DNA of 64,000 bases from Candidatus Finniella inopinata (lineage in GTDB: Bacteria > Pseudomonadota > Alphaproteobacteria > Holosporales > Holosporaceae). Position numbers and translations under genes: made by a program. Location: positions 62,001 to 126,000 of the forward strand of contig CAMCZV010000003.1 of the NCBI GenBank assembly GCA_945888455.1. The letters run 5' to 3'. The notes beneath the pieces were generated by a model. It ran no database searches. It was given only the letters and a program-made list of their open reading frames with translations, and was not told where the DNA came from. Positions within the stretch are counted from its first letter, which is position 1, and each line of letters opens with the position of its first letter. This document shows, one piece after another, positions 8,590 to 17,405 of the stretch.

Positions 8590-11500
8590 TTACAGTTTTG
8601 GCCTGCGATCTTTTCCAGAGGCAGGTCCAGCAGAAGGTTTTTTCCCAAAATTACCGCGCCCTGCAACAGGCTTGTTCCACTGAGGGCGACCAGAGTGGAT
8701 CAATGCCTTACGCCCCGAGGATTCCCTCGTTCTCTGCCCCGAGGATTCCCTCGTTCTCTGCCCCGAGGATTCTTTGTGATCTGCTGACCCAAGACTTCGC
8801 TCTTTCCTACCCCCTTGCCCTTGCTTAAAAGAACGTGAGGAACCTGCAGACTTTTCTCGTTGTTCCGTCATGCGCGTTGTGTAAAACTGCTCTGCCAATG
8901 AACCATCGCCAGAACGGCCACGAGAGGCATTGGTCTGACGCCGATTTGGCCCCATACGCCCTTTAAATCCAGAACCCCCGCCAGCAGAGCCAAAAGAACT
9001 CCTGTGGCGCCTCTGATCCTGGCCACCTTCATACTGCTCTTGTGTTTCAGAAATGCCTTGATCTCTGTAACCCGCATTGTGACCAGAGGCCTGTCTGCCT
9101 GTATAATCACCTGTCACCTGATGGGATTCATTAATGGCCTTGGGAACATAGGGCCCCCGTTTCGATGGTGCGCGTCGCTTGATGGGCTTTACTTTTTTGG
9201 TCATGGCCTGCTCTTGGTTGATCACGCCCCAATCTTCGTCCCTAAAATCTTGAACCACCCCCCCCCGTGATCCAGATTGACTAGAATCAGACGATCGCAT
9301 CCCCATGGTCATGCCAGTCCTAGGTTTCCCAGCAAAAGCAGCTGATTTTCCACCAGACAAAGGGGATCGCGTACCCGATCTTGTACCAGCACCAGACCTG
9401 GCGCCTGCACTGGCAACGGGTCTTGCCTGTGTGCCCAAACCAGATCTTGCAGGCCTAGCCACAGACTTCCCACCAACGGCACCAGACCTGGCGCCTGCAG
9501 ATGCACCCCCTGCATGTTGATCATTCCCAGCCTTTCCACCAGACCGGGTGCCTCCTTTTTTATCCGCTGTTTTTGCACCATCGCCCTTTTTAACATGGGC
9601 CTTTTTAAAACCATTTTTTTGACCAGAATCTTTTGGACCACTGTATTTTTTACCCTTTTGTTTTCTGTCATCAAACCCCATATCTTCCCAATCTTTTGGT
9701 TCAAAATCCCCATAATCTTGAGACAACAAATCATCCAATATTTTACGATAATCAATGTGCTGACCTCCATCCTCTGACGCGTCGTCATCTGATGCAGAAT
9801 CATGCTGATAGGACCATTTTTTCAGCAAGGCCTCCATATCCTCATCTTCATCCTCATAGGCATCGACATGATCGGGGTTGGAATGGAAATACATGGTTAA
9901 AAAGTTTCGGTACCAATGATTTTTCATGCTCTTGAACATTACAAATGCTTCGTGCCGATACTCATTCAGCGGATCTTTTTGACCATACGCTTGCAAATGA
10001 ATGCCGCTGCGTAAATGATCCATGGCGTTCAAGTGCGCGATCCACGTCTGATCCAATATCTTCAATATCAAGCTTTTTTCCATGCGCATACGCATTTCCA
10101 GCCCCCACTGTTCATCAAACCCCGCCATTTTTTCATGCACAGCCGCCTGAATTTTACTGACAGCATTTTGAACAGATGCCTTATCCTGATCATCAAAATT
10201 CAAGGTTAATCCAAAAATGGCACTGATTTCTTGGGTCAAAAAATCCCAATTCCACTGATCAGCAGACTTTTTTTGATCCAATGCCGCCTGAACCACATCC
10301 TGAATCACAGATTCAACACTATGCATCACGCGATCATGGACATCCTCTGCGTGCATCAAGGCGTGACGTTCGTCATAAACAGCCGTTCTCTGGGCATTCA
10401 AAACATCGGCATATTTTAATAAATGCTTTCGAGTATCAAAATGTTGGGCCTCTACCCTCTGTTGGGCTTTTTCAATGGATCGGGTCAACCAGGGGTGCGC
10501 AAGTGGCTCATTGTCCGATTGCTGTGATGGGTCTGCTTTACTTAAGGAATAATCCAACATTTTTAAATTTGGACCAAAAATACGCATCAAATCATCTTGC
10601 AAACTGATGAAAAACTTGGATGCTCCAGGGTCACCCTGTCGCCCTGATCGGCCACGCAACTGATTGTCAATGCGGCGATTTTCATTGCGCTCTGTCCCCA
10701 ATACAAACAAACCGCCAGCGGCTCTAACCAAGGCTTCTTGCTGGCCATGTTTTTCACGCACGGATGCTTCAATTGCTGCACGCTCTGATTCATCCTCTAT
10801 GCCACGCAACGCATCGGATAACATGACTTCCAAGTTGCCGCCCAACTTGATATCCGTTCCACGACCCGCCATGTTTGTGGCAATGGTGATGGCACCAGGT
10901 GCACCCGCTTGGGCAATAATTTTGGCCTCTTGTTCGTGATGTCGCGCATTGAGAACATGAAATGGGATGCCCATCTTTTTCAAGGCATTGGCAAAAACCT
11001 CTGACTTTTCAATGCTTAACGTTCCCACCAATACAGGCTGTTTGCGGTCGTGACATTCTTTGATTTGTCGCAAAATAACCTGTAATTTTTGATCAAAGGT
11101 TCTGAAAATTTCATCATCCAAATCCTGACGCGCCACGGGTACATTGGTGGGAATGCTTAACACAGGTAACTTGTAAATATCTTGGAATTCTACGGCTTCG
11201 GTCTCGGCCGTCCCCGTCATTCCTGACAGTTTATCGTACATACGGAAAAAGTTTTGAAAGGTAATGGACGCCAAGGTCTGATTTTCCACCTCAATGTTGA
11301 CCCCCTCTTTGGCCTCGATGGCCTGGTGCAACCCATCCGAATACCGGCGTCCCTTCATCATACGGCCCGTAAATTCATCAATCAAAACCACTTTTTCATC
11401 TTTTACGATATAATCCACATCTTTTTGGAAATTTTTGTGTGCCTTCAGGGATTGATTCAAATGATGCACCACCATCAAATTTTTGCTCTGAAACAGATCC

Positions 11501-12354
11501 GTACCAACGACCAAACCGGCCTCTTTGGTCATGCGTTCCACCTCGATGTATCCTGCATCCGTAAAGGCCACATTTTTATTCTTTTCATCCACCTCGTAAT
11601 GTTCTGTCCCTAAACGCAAGATAATTTCATTGATATGATCGTACAACTGAGACGCATCATCGGCAGGACCAGAAATAATCAACGGGGTTCTGGCCTCGTC
11701 AATCAAAATACTATCCACTTCGTCCACAATGGCATAGGAAAAACCCCTTTGACACATTTCACCCGGTGCAAATTTCATATTATCTTTTAAATAATCAAAT
11801 CCGAATTCATTGTTCGTTCCGTAAGTAATATCGCAATGATAGGCATTGCGCCGTTGGGAATGGCTTAGGTCCTGAACGATACAGCCCACAGATAGACCTA
11901 AAAATTCATACAATGGGCGCATCACCGCCGAGTCGCGCTGGGCCAAATAATCATTAACCGTCACCACATGCACCCCTTTTCCAGTCAGTGCATTTAAATA
12001 CACAGGCAGAGTTCCTACCAGCGTTTTACCTTCCCCCGTTTTCATTTCCGCAATCATACCTTGGTGCAAAGCCATACCACCATACAGCTGCACATCAAAA
12101 GGCCGCATCCCCAACACCCGGCGTGACGCTTCTCTAACCGTGGCAAAGGCTGGAATCAAAACATTATCCAACGATTCTCCGTCTGCCAGGCGCTGTTTAA
12201 ATTCTGCTGTTTTTTCAGATAATTCTTGATCCGACAGAGCCATATACTGTGGTTCCAAGGCGTTGATGTCACGCACCAATCCATTCATATGTCGCAAAAT
12301 ACGTTGGTTGTTGCGTTGTGGATTATGAAAAAATCGCAAAAGTTTTTGAAACAT
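8590..12354 (-). CDS. secA: Preprotein translocase ATPase SecA with a roughly 400-residue low-complexity tail
   Basis: 1254 residues versus about 830-910 for normal SecA. The motor is canonical: Walker A TGEGKT at residues 106-111, DEVDSILIDEARTPLIISG, the preprotein cross-linking domain, MAGRGTDIKLGGN, then the helical wing and scaffold domains ending near residue 825 (MYFHSNPDH). It powers SecYEG export of unfolded proteins. The usual zinc-binding CxCx8C(H/C) tail that binds SecB and lipids is missing. Instead, from about residue 830 there is an acidic stretch (EDEDEDME, SDDDASEDGG) and then about 350 residues rich in Gly, Ser, Arg, Lys and Ala, with short repeats such as SAGARSGA and ESSGQRTR. 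The tail is in frame and ends at a TAA-type stop. It lies upstream of tRNA-Ser and downstream of the PGI-like gene. Confidence 0.95.
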   Translation of the reverse strand: MFQKLLRFFHNPQRNNQRILRHMNGLVRDINALEPQYMALSDQELSEKTAEFKQRLADGESLDNVLIPAFATVREASRRVLGMRPFDVQLYGGMALHQGMIAEMKTGEGKTLVGTLPVYLNALTGKGVHVVTVNDYLAQRDSAVMRPLYEFLGLSVGCIVQDLSHSQRRNAYHCDITYGTNNEFGFDYLKDNMKFAPGEMCQRGFSYAIVDEVDSILIDEARTPLIISGPADDASQLYDHINEIILRLGTEHYEVDEKNKNVAFTDAGYIEVERMTKEAGLVVGTDLFQSKNLMVVHHLNQSLKAHKNFQKDVDYIVKDEKVVLIDEFTGRMMKGRRYSDGLHQAIEAKEGVNIEVENQTLASITFQNFFRMYDKLSGMTGTAETEAVEFQDIYKLPVLSIPTNVPVARQDLDDEIFRTFDQKLQVILRQIKECHDRKQPVLVGTLSIEKSEVFANALKKMGIPFHVLNARHHEQEAKIIAQAGAPGAITIATNMAGRGTDIKLGGNLEVMLSDALRGIEDESERAAIEASVREKHGQQEALVRAAGGLFVLGTERNENRRIDNQLRGRSGRQGDPGASKFFISLQDDLMRIFGPNLKMLDYSLSKADPSQQSDNEPLAHPWLTRSIEKAQQRVEAQHFDTRKHLLKYADVLNAQRTAVYDERHALMHAEDVHDRVMHSVESVIQDVVQAALDQKKSADQWNWDFLTQEISAIFGLTLNFDDQDKASVQNAVSKIQAAVHEKMAGFDEQWGLEMRMRMEKSLILKILDQTWIAHLNAMDHLRSGIHLQAYGQKDPLNEYRHEAFVMFKSMKNHWYRNFLTMYFHSNPDHVDAYEDEDEDMEALLKKWSYQHDSASDDDASEDGGQHIDYRKILDDLLSQDYGDFEPKDWEDMGFDDRKQKGKKYSGPKDSGQKNGFKKAHVKKGDGAKTADKKGGTRSGGKAGNDQHAGGASAGARSGAVGGKSVARPARSGLGTQARPVASAGARSGAGTRSGTRSPLSGGKSAAFAGKPRTGMTMGMRSSDSSQSGSRGGVVQDFRDEDWGVINQEQAMTKKVKPIKRRAPSKRGPYVPKAINESHQVTGDYTGRQASGHNAGYRDQGISETQEQYEGGQDQRRHRSSFGSAGGGSGFKGRMGPNRRQTNASRGRSGDGSLAEQFYTTRMTEQREKSAGSSRSFKQGQGGRKERSLGSADHKESSGQRTRESSGQRTRESSGRKALIHSGRPQWNKPVAGRGNFGKKPSAGPASGKDRRPKL
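8712..8772. repeat. 24-bp tandem repeat inside the secA tail
   Basis: Unit GCCCCGAGGATTCCCTCGTT plus CTCT occurs at 8712-8735 and 8736-8759, with a third truncated copy starting at 8760. It encodes the ESSGQRTR octapeptide repeat. Its 24-bp length keeps frame, consistent with expansion by replication slippage. Confidence 0.85.
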
Positions 12355-12468
12355 ATACTCTATAAACTACACTTTTCCCCCATTATGCCACAGAAAAAGT
12401 TTAAGAACTACGTCAATGCACCCCTTTATCACCAATATCCCACGGCTTTTGATGCCATTTAATACAGA

Positions 12469-13695
12469 TCATGGGGGGGCATCATTGTACATGGTGTCAA
12501 TCAATAACATTTCCAAAACATGATTCATGAACAGCGCCCCCAACGTTTCCTCGTTTAAACTGTGAACATTGATACAGCGCAAAAAATGACCCGATTTAAT
12601 CTGCGCTTGACACAAACGTTCGTGCTCTTCTTTTACCCAGTGCAACATGGGCGTTTGAGCCAGCGTTTTTAATGCAGGAACATCTTTCCAAAAATCCGGC
12701 ACCAGGCGCTCTCTGGCCACATGACGCTCAAAAAACAACGTGGTTAATGTGCACGAATTCATGGGTTCTAAACTGGAAAAATACCGATAAGGAGAGCTCT
12801 TATTCAATCGTGTACTGACTTGCTGCATCCAAGAGGTCATGGGGTGAAAAATACTGCCCTGTCCCCACATACGTTGGGTATCCAGTGCCTGAGCTTTGTG
12901 TCCGGCAAAGGCAACGGCCGCCATTTCCAATGGGGCTTTTAATTGACCTTGGAAAAACTGGGCGCATGTTGTTCCGCTGCCCATATTAAAGCGTGCACGA
13001 TCAAAACCAGCCAGACCCAATGGGGCCAACAACGGTGGGGAAAAACATCCCAATTGAGGAAAGGCCACAAAGGGGTATTTCCACCACGGTAATTTCCATC
13101 GATCCACCATGCGCATCAATCGACTGGATGTTTGCGATGTTACCACCACGAAATGCTTGGCCAGATCCTCTTTATCTATCATGCCATGCCAATATTCCAA
13201 ACAGCGCATCAATTGCAACAATACAGGATCACTTTCCCCTGATTCGGATAAAACGATGACCCCTGTGGTCATGGGGTTGGCAATGGACATTAATTCCCAA
13301 AACACTTCTGGGTCCAAATCGTCTAAAAAACACAAACGAGGTCTGGCACCATCAACCCAAATCCAAGATTGCATAATACCCGACAATGCGCGCAATCCCA
13401 CAATATTTGCAGGACTGCCCACCACCAAAATCATACGCATGCCCTTGAAATTTTCCTGAACCAACGACAAGTCGGTCAACGGTAAAAATGGCCCACGCAA
13501 AAAGGGTATTTCTCCACGTTCAGCTCTGATCTTGACCTGTCTCAGGGCATGCACAGCACGGGCATAACCAATGGCATACTCTTTACGGCTGCATAGCCCA
13601 GATTTGACCAACAAACTAAGATCTTGCTGAAATAAATCACGATTTTTCATCAAATCCCATATACCAGAACCTAGGGTGATGTTTGAATGCGACAC
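12469..13695 (-). CDS. Divergent glucose-6-phosphate isomerase-like SIS protein
   Basis: 408 residues from a GTG start that overlaps the preceding bamF-like gene by 25 bp. The SIS fold is suggested by VVGSPANIVGLRALSGIMQ, VIVLSESGESDPVLLQLMRC, FVVVTSQTSSRLMRMVDRW and LAPLGLAGFDRARFNMGSG, in the order seen in alphaproteobacterial phosphoglucose isomerases of about 410 residues. The sugar-phosphate loop normally reads SKSGxTxET and here is SESGESDPV. The region where such enzymes carry a DQHSQ-like motif reads LEPMNSC. It could therefore be a fast-evolving or inactive isomerase rather than a working glycolytic enzyme. It lies between lspA-bamF and secA in one minus-strand string. Confidence 0.6.
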   Translation of the reverse strand: MSHSNITLGSGIWDLMKNRDLFQQDLSLLVKSGLCSRKEYAIGYARAVHALRQVKIRAERGEIPFLRGPFLPLTDLSLVQENFKGMRMILVVGSPANIVGLRALSGIMQSWIWVDGARPRLCFLDDLDPEVFWELMSIANPMTTGVIVLSESGESDPVLLQLMRCLEYWHGMIDKEDLAKHFVVVTSQTSSRLMRMVDRWKLPWWKYPFVAFPQLGCFSPPLLAPLGLAGFDRARFNMGSGTTCAQFFQGQLKAPLEMAAVAFAGHKAQALDTQRMWGQGSIFHPMTSWMQQVSTRLNKSSPYRYFSSLEPMNSCTLTTLFFERHVARERLVPDFWKDVPALKTLAQTPMLHWVKEEHERLCQAQIKSGHFLRCINVHSLNEETLGALFMNHVLEMLLIDTMYNDAPP

Positions 13696-13925
13696 AAGAT
13701 CACCTGATCCGCATCGTTCAAATAATCATTTTTATTCAAAACACTCTCTTTAGATATAGACAACCCCAGTTCCGGAGGAATGAGTAACCCCTGTTGGGGT
13801 AAATAAATCAAAAAAGCATCTGGGGGCTTTTTTTCCAGTCCCAAATTTGTCTTTAAATCACCACACCCGCAAAGAAATATGCTCAAACCTAGCGCTGTTT
13901 TTTTCGAAATCCCAATGCGTTCCAT
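13671..13925 (-). CDS. BamF/DUF3035-like outer-membrane assembly lipoprotein
   Basis: 84 residues. The lipobox LCGC ends at Cys21 and is preceded by a hydrophobic segment (TALGLSIFL), so a lipoprotein anchored in a membrane by signal peptidase II is predicted. The mature part KKPPDAFLIYLPQQGLLIPP fits the DUF3035 pattern of alphaproteobacteria, where the gene usually follows lspA and the product (BamF) belongs to the beta-barrel assembly machine. Its start overlaps the end of lspA by 37 bp. The protein is much shorter than typical BamF and lacks most of the C-terminal region, so it may be reduced. Confidence 0.65.
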   Translation of the reverse strand: MERIGISKKTALGLSIFLCGCGDLKTNLGLEKKPPDAFLIYLPQQGLLIPPELGLSISKESVLNKNDYLNDADQVILCRIQTSP

Positions 13926-14443
13926 TGAAAATGCTCACTCAACAAAGCTAGGAAACCCATGGTAATCAGCATATCAGCAACATTAAAGACAGGAAAGTCC
14001 CAAGAAGCATAGTGAATACGAATAAAATCAAAAACCCCCTGGTGAATGACGCGGTCAATGCCATTGCTCAGCGCCCCTGAAATCATAAAAATACTGCCCC
14101 AGCGTTGTCTAGCGGTAACGGCTTGGGACCACAAGAGGAGTAAAAATCCAATAAAGATGAGTACAAAAAGACACAAAATACTCCTATGGATCAAGGAGTG
14201 GCATTCAAAAAATCCAAAACTGATGCCTCGGTTCCACACATGGGTCCAATCTAAAAAAGAAGTGACCGTACGCCATTCACCTAATGCAATATGTTGACGC
14301 ACCCACCATTTTGTAATCTGATCCAAAAAGATAAAAATGGACGATAGGCCAATCAAAAAAGACCATTTTCCCAAAAATCCCCGCGATGTTTTATGGGGCA
14401 ACTGGGTCACGAGCGATGGATAATTCGACTTAAACCGCGTCAT
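13889..14443 (-). CDS. lspA: Lipoprotein signal peptidase (signal peptidase II)
   Basis: 184 residues with four transmembrane helices, the usual topology for LspA. The aspartic protease dyad lies in GALSNGIDRVIHQGVFDFI and FPVFNVADMLITMG (Asp in NGIDR and in NVAD), and the conserved NRGISFGF loop follows the first helix. It cleaves prolipoproteins before the lipidated Cys in the inner membrane; likely clients in this window are the BamF-like protein, just downstream, and the secretin lipoprotein. The N-terminal 25 residues are longer than usual. Its start overlaps the end of rlmE by 14 bp, so the pair is probably translationally coupled. Confidence 0.95.
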   Translation of the reverse strand: MTRFKSNYPSLVTQLPHKTSRGFLGKWSFLIGLSSIFIFLDQITKWWVRQHIALGEWRTVTSFLDWTHVWNRGISFGFFECHSLIHRSILCLFVLIFIGFLLLLWSQAVTARQRWGSIFMISGALSNGIDRVIHQGVFDFIRIHYASWDFPVFNVADMLITMGFLALLSEHFQWNALGFRKKQR

Positions 14444-15167
14444 ATCGCGTTCCTCCTTTAAAGCCTGTGGCCACCATATAAATTTCTCTGGATTCTGGAC
14501 GACTAGAATCCGGTTTTATGTATTTTTTTAAGGAAAAAGATCCACCAACCACTGACATCATGTCTCCATGATATACCTTAACGATCAGTGCTCCGCCTGG
14601 TGCCAGCCAGGTTTGGGCCACCTGCCAAACCACAGACAACAACCCATCCATTTGCACCCGATCTGTGGGCGCATGCCCTGTCAGCGATGGCGCCATATCG
14701 CTGAGGATCACATCAAACAATCGCACAGATTCAGATCCCTTGGCTTCATACGGTTCAGATTCAGACGGCAAAGTAATATCGATGTTTTTCTGCATGCATC
14801 GCGCCATAATGGCTTGTGCCATATCCTGTTGGGTGACGGGGTCCGTAATATCGCCCCGTATAAATTCCATACCTGGCAAAGGGTCCATCTGTAACAAATC
14901 GATTCCCATCAAAAATCCTTTTTTACCAATCAGCGGCAAGGTCCATTGACACCACCCCCCTGGTGCACACCCCAAATCCAAAACATGCATGCCCGGTTTT
15001 AAAATACGAAATTTTTTATCGATTTCTTCGAGTTTGAACACGGACCGGCACCGATACCCTTTGGCTTGGGCTTTGTGCACATAAGGATCGTTCATGTGTC
15101 GCAACAACCACTGACTGGATGATGGCTTTTTTTTCTTGCGCAAATTAAAGATTTTTTCACGAACCAT
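14430..15167 (-). CDS. rlmE: 23S rRNA (uridine-2'-O)-methyltransferase RlmE (FtsJ/RrmJ)
   Basis: 245 residues from the ATG at 15167 (MVREKIFNLRKKKK), preceded by an AGGA-type ribosome site. The open frame extends further upstream, but that part overlaps the rubrerythrin gene and matches no family. The SAM-binding motif is VLDLGCAPGGWCQW. The catalytic K-D-K-E tetrad is represented by the Lys in RSVFKLEEID, the Asp in VILSDMAPSLTG, the Lys in LIVKVYHG and the Glu in SRESREIY-like PESREIYMVATGF. It methylates U2552 in the 23S A-loop, late in 50S assembly. An insertion of about 20 residues (PSESEPYEAKGSESV) sits before the Asp motif. It is followed by lspA with overlap. Confidence 0.95.
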   Translation of the reverse strand: MVREKIFNLRKKKKPSSSQWLLRHMNDPYVHKAQAKGYRCRSVFKLEEIDKKFRILKPGMHVLDLGCAPGGWCQWTLPLIGKKGFLMGIDLLQMDPLPGMEFIRGDITDPVTQQDMAQAIMARCMQKNIDITLPSESEPYEAKGSESVRLFDVILSDMAPSLTGHAPTDRVQMDGLLSVVWQVAQTWLAPGGALIVKVYHGDMMSVVGGSFSLKKYIKPDSSRPESREIYMVATGFKGGTRYDAV

Positions 15168-15201
15168 AAGCGTTTTTTCCTGGTGACAGAGACATGATGT
15201 G

Positions 15202-15675
15202 TCAGTGCTCTGTCTTTTCATGATCTTGGCTAGCACGCAAGGCGTCCAAGGCACGTTCAAAACGTTTGGCATGAGATCGTTCGGCTTTTGCCAGGGTTTC
15301 AAACCATTCGGCAATTTCTTCAAAACCCTCTTCTCTGGCTTTACGTGCCATATGAGGATACATATCTGTATATTCGTGGGTTTCACCATGAATGGCCGAC
15401 TTCAGGTTCTCTTCGCTTGTTCCGATGGGGCAATCGGTTACGGGATCGCCAACAAAAGATAAAAAGTCCATGTGGCCATGGGCATGGCCTGTTTCACCCT
15501 CTGCTGTGGATCGAAATAAGTCTGCTATGTCGCTTTTTCCCTCGATATCCGCCTTGGCTGCAAAGTACATATAGCGTCGATTGGCCTGAGCTTCGCCTGC
15601 AAAAGCTTGCTTTAAATTTTGTAATGTTTCTGACTGAGACAATGCCGCCATTAGAGGCTTTTTTGCTGTGGACAT
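15202..15675 (-). CDS. Rubrerythrin (diiron domain only)
   Basis: 157 residues. The four-helix ferritin-like domain shows two sets of ligands: EAQANRRYMYFA and EGETGHAHGH in the first half, ETHEYTDMYPHMA and KAERSHAKRF in the second. The C-terminal rubredoxin CxxC domain of classical rubrerythrin is absent; the protein ends in ASQDHEKTEH. Such short rubrerythrins occur in many alphaproteobacteria and reduce peroxide in the cytoplasm under low oxygen. It is the first gene of the minus-strand string leading to rlmE, lspA and secA, with 34 bp to rlmE, and diverges from the SH3 protein gene. Confidence 0.9.
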   Translation of the reverse strand: MSTAKKPLMAALSQSETLQNLKQAFAGEAQANRRYMYFAAKADIEGKSDIADLFRSTAEGETGHAHGHMDFLSFVGDPVTDCPIGTSEENLKSAIHGETHEYTDMYPHMARKAREEGFEEIAEWFETLAKAERSHAKRFERALDALRASQDHEKTEH

Positions 15676-15828
15676 TTTATTTATTGATCAAAAATATTAC
15701 TTTTACTACACGCGTTTTATCAACCAAAGTCAATACCGTCAGTTGGACAAAACGGCCACCATTTGTTTTCCCTAACCAAAAAATTTATACTGTACCCATA
15801 CGAAAAATCTAACCCATTGCCTTTTCCA

Positions 15829-16476
15829 ATGAAGTCCTTGATTCTGGTTGATTTTTACAAAAAACCGACCTGGTCAATTCTAAAAATGTCCGTATTGAGC
15901 TGTTTATCAATGGCCATTATTTACCCCAAAAACTCGTCCCAAACCCTGATTGCCCACAGCCGCATTTCTGCAAAAACCATCAAGCACCCCCCTTCTGCAA
16001 AAACCACCCCACGCATCGTGCCCAAAAAGCCCACTGCGCGCACACGTTTGATCAAAACGATTCCACGGCCCCAACAATGCCATTCTCGGTATGCCTGTTT
16101 AGGAAAGAAGGTCAATTGGCGATCTGGTCCTGGTTCTGATCATGACATGGTGTGGTTTTATGAATCTCCTGATTGGCCCGTTGTTGTGTTAAAAAAGTAC
16201 AGCAATTGGTATTATATCAAAGATTTTACAGGGGAAATGGGCTGGGTAAAAGGCGCTATGTTGCGATTCAAAACCACCCTGCTGATCAAAAAAGACACCC
16301 CTTTGTACAGCAAAAATCGGAAAGGCAGCCCGCCAAAAGCCCTATTGAAAAAAGGGGCAATCGTACGGTATATTAGGCACACGGATGGGAAATGGATTTA
16401 TGTGGTGGAACCAGAACATCGTCTATATGGATGGGTTTTGTCGGATACCATCTGGCCTAATCCCGCATCACTCTAA
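15829..16476 (+). CDS. Exported SH3-domain protein
   Basis: 215 residues from the ATG at 15829; the frame is open to 15763 and another Met lies at 15886. A hydrophobic stretch near MSVLSCLSMAIIYP looks like an export signal or membrane anchor, followed by a basic Pro/Thr/Lys-rich linker. Two bacterial SH3-like repeats follow, the first around GKKVNWRSGPGSDHDMVWFY and the second around LIKKDTPLYSKNRKGSPPKA, with WIYVVEPEHRLYGWVLSDTI at the end. Alphaproteobacterial proteins of this layout are periplasmic and thought to bind cell wall or partner proteins. It is read in the same direction as rlmB, 15 bp downstream. Confidence 0.75.
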   Translation: MKSLILVDFYKKPTWSILKMSVLSCLSMAIIYPKNSSQTLIAHSRISAKTIKHPPSAKTTPRIVPKKPTARTRLIKTIPRPQQCHSRYACLGKKVNWRSGPGSDHDMVWFYESPDWPVVVLKKYSNWYYIKDFTGEMGWVKGAMLRFKTTLLIKKDTPLYSKNRKGSPPKALLKKGAIVRYIRHTDGKWIYVVEPEHRLYGWVLSDTIWPNPASL

Positions 16477-16491
16477 TGACAAAAATCTACC

Positions 16492-17220
16492 ATGAATCAG
16501 GCACAGTCAAAAAACAATTCGTCCGTTTTATTGTGGGGCAAGCATGTCGTTCAGGCGGTACTGCAAAATCCTCACCGTCACGTAGAGTGTCTCTATACCC
16601 TCAACACCATTCCAGAACCCCCCTTTAATACCCAACGGTGCCCCATTCGTGTGGTCACGGCCGATCAATTATCCAAATGGCTGCCCCACGGTGCGGTGCA
16701 TCAGGGAATCGCTGTACGCACGAGTCCATTGAAATCACCCGATATTTCTGAATTGGATCCAAAACAAGGCATGGTTTTGATGTTGGATGGCATTGTGGAC
16801 CCTCATAATGTGGGCGCTTTGTGGCGCAGTGCGGCTGTTTTTGGGGCATCAGCCCTGATTGTGACCAAAAACAACTGCCCCCCTTTGGATGGGGTGGTAT
16901 CCAAAACCGCCTGTGGTGCCAGCGAACTGGTCCCATGCATCATGGTCAGCAATTTGGTGCGCGCCATGGAAACCCTTAAAACCGCAGGTTTTTTCTGCGT
17001 TGGCCTGGCCGAAGAGGGCTCTATTCCCTTGGAAAATCTAGATTTATGGCCGCTGGCTCTGGTGATTGGCTCCGAAGGCGTTGGATTGCGTCGCCTGACA
17101 CGGCAATGCTGTGATGCCCTGGTTTCCATTTCATCGGCTGGTGCTTTTTCCACCCTGAACGCGTCCGTTGCTGGTGCCATTGCTCTGCAAAAAGGATTTC
17201 AAATCGGCCTACGGCACTGA
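16492..17220 (+). CDS. rlmB: 23S rRNA (guanosine-2'-O)-methyltransferase, TrmH/SpoU family
   Basis: 242 residues, the normal size of RlmB. An N-terminal L30e-like substrate-binding domain (LLWGKHVVQAVLQNPHRHVE) is followed by the SPOUT domain. Its three knot motifs are LDGIVDPHNVGALWRSAAVF (with the Asn and Arg of motif 1), LVIGSEGVGLRRLTRQCCD (motif 2) and STLNASVAGAIAL (motif 3). Family members methylate G2251 in the 23S P-loop or a tRNA position; RlmB is the best match. The gene follows the SH3-protein gene after 15 bp, so the two are probably one transcript. Confidence 0.9.
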   Translation: MNQAQSKNNSSVLLWGKHVVQAVLQNPHRHVECLYTLNTIPEPPFNTQRCPIRVVTADQLSKWLPHGAVHQGIAVRTSPLKSPDISELDPKQGMVLMLDGIVDPHNVGALWRSAAVFGASALIVTKNNCPPLDGVVSKTACGASELVPCIMVSNLVRAMETLKTAGFFCVGLAEEGSIPLENLDLWPLALVIGSEGVGLRRLTRQCCDALVSISSAGAFSTLNASVAGAIALQKGFQIGLRH

Positions 17221-17405
17221 CCCCCCCTGCTCTATTTCACCAGTTCGGCATAGCCATCAGTGAGCAATCCTTTTGCCACTCTGTTTTGCCATATTCCTGT
17301 TCATTCCGGGCAAGATCCCTATGATTTTCTGTATCAAAATTGGATTTTTACTGTCCTGATCCGATATTCTATACCAAAGACATCCCGTTATTCCTCCGCA
17401 GACCA

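Noticed and set aside
8712-8772. CRISPR-like array
   Set aside because: The 24-bp units are directly abutting, have no spacers and lie within a coding region.
8256-8828. Long plus-strand frame across tRNA-Ser
   Set aside because: It runs through the antisense of tRNA-Ser and into the antisense of the secA tail, and shows only low-complexity, repeat-derived residues.
9514-9935. Hydrophobic plus-strand frames inside secA
   Set aside because: They are antisense of the Lys-rich coding of the SecA tail, which reads as Phe/Leu/Ile on the other strand; no ribosome sites or families.
15168-15389. N-terminal extension of RlmE
   Set aside because: The extra 74 residues lie in the antisense-free overlap with the rubrerythrin gene in another frame, have no family match, and the ATG at 15167 has a ribosome site.
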